Below are positions 59,103-64,000 of a stretch of 64,000 bases of DNA, one piece after another; the stretch's first letter is position 1, and each line of letters begins with the position of its first letter. A program made the position numbers and the translations under genes. Source of the DNA: Sphingomonas azotifigens NBRC 15497 (GTDB lineage: Bacteria; Pseudomonadota; Alphaproteobacteria; Sphingomonadales; Sphingomonadaceae). The notes beneath the pieces were generated by a model. It was not told the origin of the DNA. It did not search any database and saw only the letters and a program-made list of their open reading frames with translations. The DNA is taken from contig NZ_BCTR01000014.1 in NCBI RefSeq assembly GCF_002091475.1, positions 186,001 through 250,000 on the forward strand, written 5' to 3'.

Positions 59103-59204
59103 CCCCTCCTCCTTGGAGGAGGGGTTGGGGTGGAGGGATTCCAGAACGCAGGCTGGTCTCGGTGAGACACGCCCCACCCCAACCCCTCCCCTGAAGGGGA
59201 GGGG
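59103..59204. repeat. G/C-rich inverted-repeat element, copy 2
   Basis: Same architecture as 55203-55301. One hairpin lies at 59103-59124 (arms CCCCTCCTCC and GGAGGAGGGG, loop TT) with TTGGGGTGG after it. A mirrored CCACCCCAA leads into the second hairpin at 59183-59204 (arms CCCCTCCCCT and AGGGGAGGGG, loop GA). Length is 102 nt. It occupies almost the whole gap between the convergent glutathione transferase and cupin genes and may serve both as a terminator. Confidence 0.75.
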
Positions 59205-59214
59205 CTAGCAATCT

Positions 59215-59676
59215 TCACCGAACCCGCTCGGTCTCATACCGCGTCCCGTCCCTGCGGAAATACCCCTCCGGCGTGAACACCATGTCGATATCGGGATATT
59301 CGCCGCTCCCGCGTGGCCCCGCGCCGATCGCGAGGAACACGGCGTCGGCCTCGGACCGGTTCTGCAAATGGTGCCCGTCCGCCACCCCGGCAGGGAACGC
59401 CGCGCAGTCGCCGGCCCGCAGCACCGTCTCGCCGCCGTTCTCGACCAGCACCGCCTCGCCGGCCAGCATCACGACGAACTCGTCCTCCTGGTCGTGCCAG
59501 TGCCGCTGCGACGACCAGGCACCCGGCTTCAGCACCACATGGCTAACCCCCATCGCCGTCAGCCCGGAGGGCGGCGCCAGCCGTCGATACCAGCGCCCTG
59601 CCACGGCAGCATCGAACGGTGCGGGATAGCCGGTGGCGTTGGTCTGCGGGATTGTATCCAGGTTCAGCTTGGGCAA
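59215..59676 (-). CDS. Cupin-domain protein
   Basis: 153 residues with one beta-barrel cupin. Motif 1: WSSQRHWHDQEDEFVVMLAGEAVLVE (two His and one Glu as metal ligands). Motif 2: GDCAAFPAGVADGHHLQN. It may be a dioxygenase-type enzyme or a sugar/ligand binder; not assignable further. The start is TTG 59676, because GGGAGG lies 5 nt upstream; an in-frame TTG at 59691 lacks a site. It is divergent from dapE with only 29 bp between start codons, so the promoters overlap the coding starts. Confidence 0.88.
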   Translation of the reverse strand: MPKLNLDTIPQTNATGYPAPFDAAVAGRWYRRLAPPSGLTAMGVSHVVLKPGAWSSQRHWHDQEDEFVVMLAGEAVLVENGGETVLRAGDCAAFPAGVADGHHLQNRSEADAVFLAIGAGPRGSGEYPDIDMVFTPEGYFRRDGTRYETERVR

Positions 59677-59705
59677 TGTCGCCTCCCTCAAGTGTAGGAG
59701 CTGTT

Positions 59706-60818
59706 GTGCCGGACGTCGTCGAACTCACCAAGGCCCTGATCGGCGCCGAAAGCGTCACGCCCGCGCGCGGCAGCGTGTTCGACGTGCTGGAGCAGGCGCT
59801 CCTCCCCCTCGACTTCCGCGTCGAGCGCTTCGTCGAGGGCGAGGCGCCCGACGGTCCGGTGGAGAACCTGCTCGCGGTGCGCGGGCAAGGCGGACCGCAC
59901 CTCGCCTTTGCCGGTCATCTCGACGTCGTGCCGCCGGGCGAAGGCTGGAGCAGCGGCGCCTTTGCCCCCGAGATCCGCGGCGACCTGCTCTATGGCCGCG
60001 GCGCGGTCGACATGAAGGGCGCGATCGCCGCCTTCGTCGCCGCTGCCGCGCAAGTGCCCGCACGCGGCACCACCAGCCTGATCATCACCGGCGACGAGGA
60101 AGGCCCCGCCACCTACGGCACGCCGAAGCTGATCGAGCGCATGGCCGAACGCGACCTTACCCCCGATTGCTGCGTGGTCGGCGAGCCGACCTCCGCCAAC
60201 CGGCTGGGCGACACGATCAAGATCGGCCGGCGCGGCTCGACAGTGATCGACATTGCGGTGATCGGCCGCCAGGGCCATGTCGCCTATCCCCATCTCGCCG
60301 ACAATCCGGTCCCTCGCCTCGTCCGCGCGCTCGCCGAAATCGACGCGATCGAACTCGACCAGGGCAATGCCTGGTTCCAGCCCTCGAACATCGAGGTGAT
60401 CGACCTGAGCGTCGGCAACCAGGCGACCAACGTGATCCCCGGCCGCGCCGCCGCGCGGATCAGCATCCGCTTCAACGATCAGCAGCGCGGGCCTCATCTG
60501 ATCGCGCGCATCCGCGAGATCGTCGCCCGCCACGCCCCCACGGCCGAGGTGCGCGGCCGCGTCTATGGCGAGGCATTCCTCACCGAACCCGGCCCGCTTT
60601 CGGAGCTGGTCAGCGGCGCGATTCGCGACGTGCTCGGAGTAGATGCCGAGCTGTCGACCACCGGCGGCACCTCGGATGCCCGATTCCTCTCGCGCGTCTG
60701 CCCGGTGGTGGAGTTCGGCCTGCTCAACGCGACGATGCACAAGCTCGACGAAGCCGTGGCGCTTGCCGACCTGCATGCGCTGACCCAAGTCTATGCGGAG
60801 ATCCTGCGGCGGGTGTGA
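59706..60818 (+). CDS. dapE: Succinyl-diaminopimelate desuccinylase
   Basis: A 370-residue M20-family di-zinc hydrolase that releases succinate from N-succinyl-LL-diaminopimelate in lysine and peptidoglycan synthesis. Metal-site motifs: HLAFAGHLDVVPPG, LYGRGAVDMKGAIAAF, ITGDEEGPATYGT, CVVGEPTS and, at the end, LLNATMHKLDEAV. GGTSDARF is also typical of DapE. The GTG start at 59706 has AGGAG 5 nt upstream, strong support. Confidence 0.95.
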   Translation: MPDVVELTKALIGAESVTPARGSVFDVLEQALLPLDFRVERFVEGEAPDGPVENLLAVRGQGGPHLAFAGHLDVVPPGEGWSSGAFAPEIRGDLLYGRGAVDMKGAIAAFVAAAAQVPARGTTSLIITGDEEGPATYGTPKLIERMAERDLTPDCCVVGEPTSANRLGDTIKIGRRGSTVIDIAVIGRQGHVAYPHLADNPVPRLVRALAEIDAIELDQGNAWFQPSNIEVIDLSVGNQATNVIPGRAAARISIRFNDQQRGPHLIARIREIVARHAPTAEVRGRVYGEAFLTEPGPLSELVSGAIRDVLGVDAELSTTGGTSDARFLSRVCPVVEFGLLNATMHKLDEAVALADLHALTQVYAEILRRV

Positions 60819-60822
60819 TCGC

Positions 60823-62535
60823 TCAGGCGGTGGCGCGGCGCGGCTGCGCGGCCTGCACCCAGGCGACGAACGCGTCCTCGGCCATCGGCAAGCCCACCGC
60901 ATAGCCCTGCAGCACGTCGCAACCGATCACCCGCAGCACCGCCGCCTGGGCTTCGCTCTCGATCCCTTCGGCCACGGCTTCGCAGCCCAGGCCGTGGACG
61001 AGGCCGATCACCGCCTGCGCGATCGCCCGGGCCTCGGGGTTGACCGCCACCTGCTCGATCAGACTGCGATCCAGCTTCACCCGGTCGATCGGCAGCCGGC
61101 GCAGCCTTGCGAGGTTCGAATAGCCGGTGCCGAAATCGTCGACCGCCACCGTCGCGCCGGCAGAACGAAGCGCCGCGATCGCGCGCAATACGTCCTCCGA
61201 GCAATGCATCGCCAGCGTCTCGCTGATCTCCAGCTCGAGCAGCCGCGCCGGTGCCTTTGCCGCCAGCATCGCCGCCCGCAAATGGCGGAAAAAGGTGGCA
61301 TGATCAATCTGCCGCTGGCTGACATTCACCGCCAGCCGCTGCTCGATGCCCAATTGCGCCCAGCGTGCGATGGTGTTCGCCACCTTCGCCACTACCCAGT
61401 CGCCGATCTCGACGATCAGGCCGGTTTCCTCGGCGCGCTGCAGGAAGGCGCCGGGCATCTTGGTGCCGTCCGGGTGGTGCCAGCGCAGCAGCGCCTCGGC
61501 CCCCACGACGGCCCCGGTGGTCGCCGAAAGCTGGGGCTGGAAGACCAGCGCGAATTCGTCGCGCTCGATCGCCGCGCGCAGTTCGGTTTCCAGCCGGGCA
61601 CGAGCGATCATCTCCGCAGCAAGGCCGTCGCTGAACGTCTCGACGCGGCCGCGTCCCTGCGTCTTGGCCTGGTACATCGCCGCATCGGCCGCGCCCATCA
61701 GGTCGTGCAGCGTCAGGCCATGATCGGGGTACAGGGCGACACCGATGGACGCGCCGATCGAGACCTCCTGGCCGGCAAGATCGAACGGTTCGGACAGCGC
61801 GTCCAGCACCTTGCCGCCCACGCGCTCACGCGCGGCAGGATCGGGCAGGTCGGCGAAGAACAGCGTGAACTCATCGCCCGCGAGGCGGCCGATCAGCGGG
61901 GTTTCGCCATGGTTGAATGCCGCGCACTGATCCCCCACCGCGCGCAGCCGGTTCGCCACCATGCCGAGCAGCATGTCGCCCATGGCATGGCCGAGCGTGT
62001 CGTTGACCGCCTTGAAGCGATCGAGGTCGACGAAGAACAGCGCCGCGCGCGCATGCTCCGGCGCATTTTCCAGCAAGCGTTCGGCGCTGCGGCGGAAATG
62101 CGGGCGGTTGGAGAGGCCGGTCACGGTGTCGAACATCGCGAGCCGATGCACGCTTTCCAGGTTGCCGCGCAGCTTGTGAAACAGCTCGTCTATGGATTCG
62201 GCGAGCCGCGGTGCGCGTTGCCCGAGCGAGGCAGGCAACGGGCTTTCAAGATCGCCCAGCGCGGCGGCATGCAGTCGATTCACGGCGTCAGCGACCGCGG
62301 CATCGCAACGGCGCTGCGCAACCATCATCACCGCAGCGATCCCAAGCATCGCGAGCGGCACCGCAATACCGAAGGCGAGGCCGATCGTCGTCCAGGCGAT
62401 GCCGTACGCGTACGCACCCATGGCGAGCAGCCCCCCCGACAGCGCGGCAATGCCGCCGCCCCACGCTGCTAGACTTCGTTCCCCCCAACGCATCGTCGGT
62501 AGACGCTCCAAGAGACCCCCACGCGGCGTCTGCAT
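60823..62535 (-). CDS. Membrane GGDEF-EAL cyclic-di-GMP signalling protein
   Basis: 570 residues. Two hydrophobic segments (about 25-72) and a HAMP-like linker are followed by GGDEF (LFFVDLDRFKAVNDTLGHAMGD, signature IGRLAGDEFTLFF) and EAL (EALLRWHHP, VNVSQRQ, LEISET, VDDFGTGYSNL, VKLDRSLI, AEGIES, QGYAVG). The cyclase signature is AGDEF, a variant that can still be active in other proteins; there is no RxxD inhibitory site. The EAL residues are all intact, so net phosphodiesterase activity is likely. ATG 62493 is an alternative start with GGAG upstream. Confidence 0.93.
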   Translation of the reverse strand: MQTPRGGLLERLPTMRWGERSLAAWGGGIAALSGGLLAMGAYAYGIAWTTIGLAFGIAVPLAMLGIAAVMMVAQRRCDAAVADAVNRLHAAALGDLESPLPASLGQRAPRLAESIDELFHKLRGNLESVHRLAMFDTVTGLSNRPHFRRSAERLLENAPEHARAALFFVDLDRFKAVNDTLGHAMGDMLLGMVANRLRAVGDQCAAFNHGETPLIGRLAGDEFTLFFADLPDPAARERVGGKVLDALSEPFDLAGQEVSIGASIGVALYPDHGLTLHDLMGAADAAMYQAKTQGRGRVETFSDGLAAEMIARARLETELRAAIERDEFALVFQPQLSATTGAVVGAEALLRWHHPDGTKMPGAFLQRAEETGLIVEIGDWVVAKVANTIARWAQLGIEQRLAVNVSQRQIDHATFFRHLRAAMLAAKAPARLLELEISETLAMHCSEDVLRAIAALRSAGATVAVDDFGTGYSNLARLRRLPIDRVKLDRSLIEQVAVNPEARAIAQAVIGLVHGLGCEAVAEGIESEAQAAVLRVIGCDVLQGYAVGLPMAEDAFVAWVQAAQPRRATA

Positions 62536-62568
62536 AGTCGACGCCGCCGTACGATTCGCATGGATTAG

Positions 62569-63183
62569 TTAAGAATCTCGGCTGTTCTGCAAAGATCGCG
62601 GGCGCCGTAGAATAATATACAAAGCACCTGCACCGCCATGGCGAGGGTGTGCCTGACGTACCGCGGCAATCCGATCTGCATGGCGTGAAGCAGCCAACCA
62701 GTCCCCCACTGCCGCGCGAATGGCGCCGCGCGCATGGGGGCGCTCCGATTCCGGGCGCGGCGGCTTGCCGGTGATCAGCAACAACACGCGATCGCCGCGC
62801 GCAATTGCCTGCGCCAGCCCCGCATCCAGCCGATCGTACGCGCCGTGCAGGGTGTGGCCGTGCAGATCGATGGCGCTTTCCGGCGTCACCAGCCCGCGCG
62901 ACAGCCGACGGTCCCAGCCGCCGTCCAGCGTGCGGCGGTCATGCGTGTCCGGCATCGGCGTGGACAGCGTCACCGCCGGTGCGGCCGGTCGCCTGGGCAC
63001 CAGCTTGCCGCCGGGCACGTCCAGCCGCGGGCGCGGCTTGGGGGCAGGTTCGGGTGACGGCGCAGGCTCGGGCGGCAGCGTCTTGGGCGCCGCGCGGACG
63101 TGAATCGGCGTGACGCTCTGGATCACGCGCTGCCACAACGCCGCTTCCTCGGGCGCCAGGTTGCGGCGCCCGCGCCCGCTCAT
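62569..63183 (-). CDS. Smr-domain DNA endonuclease-like protein
   Basis: 204 residues. A basic, Pro-rich N-terminal half (NLAPEEAALWQRVIQSVTP, then PEPAPSPEPAPKPRPR) is followed by a Smr domain (ESAIDLHGHTLHGAYDRLDAGLAQAI, VLLLITGKP, AIRAAVGDWLAAS, GGAGALYIILRR). LHGH keeps the catalytic-type DLHG motif. Stand-alone Smr proteins nick DNA or act in ribosome-rescue mRNA cleavage; the exact role is unknown. ATG 63183 overlaps the mltA stop by ATGA. Confidence 0.92.
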   Translation of the reverse strand: MSGRGRRNLAPEEAALWQRVIQSVTPIHVRAAPKTLPPEPAPSPEPAPKPRPRLDVPGGKLVPRRPAAPAVTLSTPMPDTHDRRTLDGGWDRRLSRGLVTPESAIDLHGHTLHGAYDRLDAGLAQAIARGDRVLLLITGKPPRPESERPHARGAIRAAVGDWLAASRHADRIAAVRQAHPRHGGAGALYIILRRPRSLQNSRDS

Positions 63184-64000
63184 GGCTGGGGGATCGACGG
63201 CTGGGGAGCCGCGGGCGGTGCTGTATTCAGCCGCGCCAGCGTGCCCTTGGGCAGCAGCAGCCAGGCGGTGCCGCGCGCAGACATGCCCCCGGCGATGGCG
63301 CGCGCGTCCTCGCCCGCGCCCCAGAAGGTATCCACCCGGTTCGCGCCCTTGATCGCGCCGCCGGTATCCTGCGCCACCCACAGGCCGGTGGCGTCGGTAC
63401 GGTCCATCGACAGGAACAGCGGCGCGCCGAGCGGGATGAACTTGGGATCCGCCGCCACGCTGGCCCAGCCCGCAACCGGATAGCCCATCGCGCCGAGCGG
63501 GCCGGCGCCGGTCAGTTCCTTGAAGAACACGAAGCTCTTGTTCTCGCGCATGATCGCGCGGCCCTGTTCGGGGTTGGCGCGCAGCCAGGCGACGATCCCC
63601 TGCATCGAGGTCTGGCCCGGGCCGAGCAGGCCGCGATCCTTCATCAGCTTGCCGATGCCGGTATAGTCGCGGCCGTTCTGCCCGGCATAGCCGATGCGCA
63701 GCACCTTGCCGTCCGGTCCCTTGAGCCGGCCCGATCCCTGGACCTGCAGGAAGAACATCTCGATCGGATCGGCCGCCCAGGCGATGACGGGGGCATGGCC
63801 TTCCAGCGCGCCCTGCTCGATCTGGGTGCGATCATAATAGGGCACGAACTGACGGCCATCGACCCGGCCGCGGATCTTCTTGCCCTTGAGCGCATCCGAA
63901 AACAGCCCGAGATCGACCTCGATCAGATTGTCGGGCACGCCATAGACCGGCACGTCGAAGCCGGCGCGCCGCTCGCGCACCCCGGCGATCTCGGGCTCGT
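63180..64000 (-). CDS. mltA: Membrane-bound lytic murein transglycosylase A, C-terminal part
   Basis: About 273 residues are visible; the 5' end is outside the window. The MltA catalytic domain is clear: PYYDRTQIEQGAL, APVIAWAADPIEMFFLQVQGSGRL, GYAGQNGRDYTGIGKLM, ENKSFVFF, YPVAGWASVAADPKFIPLGAPLFL and the 3D-like end WVAQDTGGAIKGANRVDTFWGAG carrying the catalytic Asp region. It cleaves peptidoglycan to 1,6-anhydromuramyl products at the outer membrane. It is co-transcribed with the Smr gene. Confidence 0.93.
   Translation of the reverse strand, partial: EPEIAGVRERRAGFDVPVYGVPDNLIEVDLGLFSDALKGKKIRGRVDGRQFVPYYDRTQIEQGALEGHAPVIAWAADPIEMFFLQVQGSGRLKGPDGKVLRIGYAGQNGRDYTGIGKLMKDRGLLGPGQTSMQGIVAWLRANPEQGRAIMRENKSFVFFKELTGAGPLGAMGYPVAGWASVAADPKFIPLGAPLFLSMDRTDATGLWVAQDTGGAIKGANRVDTFWGAGEDARAIAGGMSARGTAWLLLPKGTLARLNTAPPAAPQPSIPQP

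Noticed and set aside
1..64000. CRISPR arrays, insertion sequences, prophage genes, rRNA genes or a replication origin.
   Set aside because: No spaced direct repeats, transposase or integrase motifs, terminal repeats, rRNA sequence or dnaA-box cluster was seen. rpmH-rnpA is here without dnaA or oriC features alongside.

Overview
The window reads as chromosomal DNA of a high-GC alphaproteobacterium of the Sphingomonadales, most like Sphingomonas. The basis is two secreted proteins ending in a PEPxxWA sorting motif, two large TonB-dependent receptors, HWE-type signalling and the rpmH-rnpA-yidD-yidC-yihA-dapE neighbourhood. I see no phage, insertion sequence, CRISPR array or replication origin. 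Genes are densely packed, with many ATGA or GTGA overlaps, and several convergent pairs share their stop codons.

Left part (1-20.4 kb). The end of a LacI-type regulator meets a three-gene signalling operon on the minus strand: a membrane hybrid histidine kinase with three receiver domains, a CheR methyltransferase, and an HWE kinase with receivers at both ends. Next come an MlaA-like protein without a lipobox and a type I secretion-like operon (ABC protein, HlyD adaptor, TolC channel). The ABC protein of that operon has lost every recognisable ATPase motif. A LysR regulator lies just upstream of it. Then follow a stand-alone EAL phosphodiesterase, a GntR regulator divergent from a PfkB sugar kinase, two tandem PEPxxWA proteins behind a structured leader, class I fumarase, a DoxX-like protein and small secreted proteins of unknown function.

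Middle (20.4-49 kb). A TetR regulator diverges from a NodT-EmrA-EmrB tripartite efflux operon, with two near-identical operators between them. A TonB receptor is followed by a TSUP exporter and an aminotransferase with a twin-arginine signal, which together look like a periplasmic amine-processing unit. A FecI-FecR pair precedes a transducer-type TonB receptor. A histidine kinase and an NtrC-like regulator lacking the sigma-54 contact loop diverge from an ABC export operon: adaptor, ATPase, a 33-residue membrane microprotein and three paralogous MacB/FtsX permeases. A metallophosphatase ends this block.

Right part (49-64 kb). tRNA-Leu(CAA), a formate/nitrite transporter family protein, a low-GC membrane protein and comM are followed by the conserved rpmH-rnpA-yidD-yidC-yihA block. 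After that come a gamma-glutamylcyclotransferase-like protein, an S9 peptidase, a glutathione S-transferase, a cupin, dapE, a GGDEF-EAL protein, an Smr-domain protein and a partial MltA. Two roughly 100-bp G/C-rich inverted-repeat elements sit between genes here.

All names come from reading protein motifs and gene order without database searches. Start codons were chosen from ribosome-binding sites and family alignment from memory, and are marked where uncertain.
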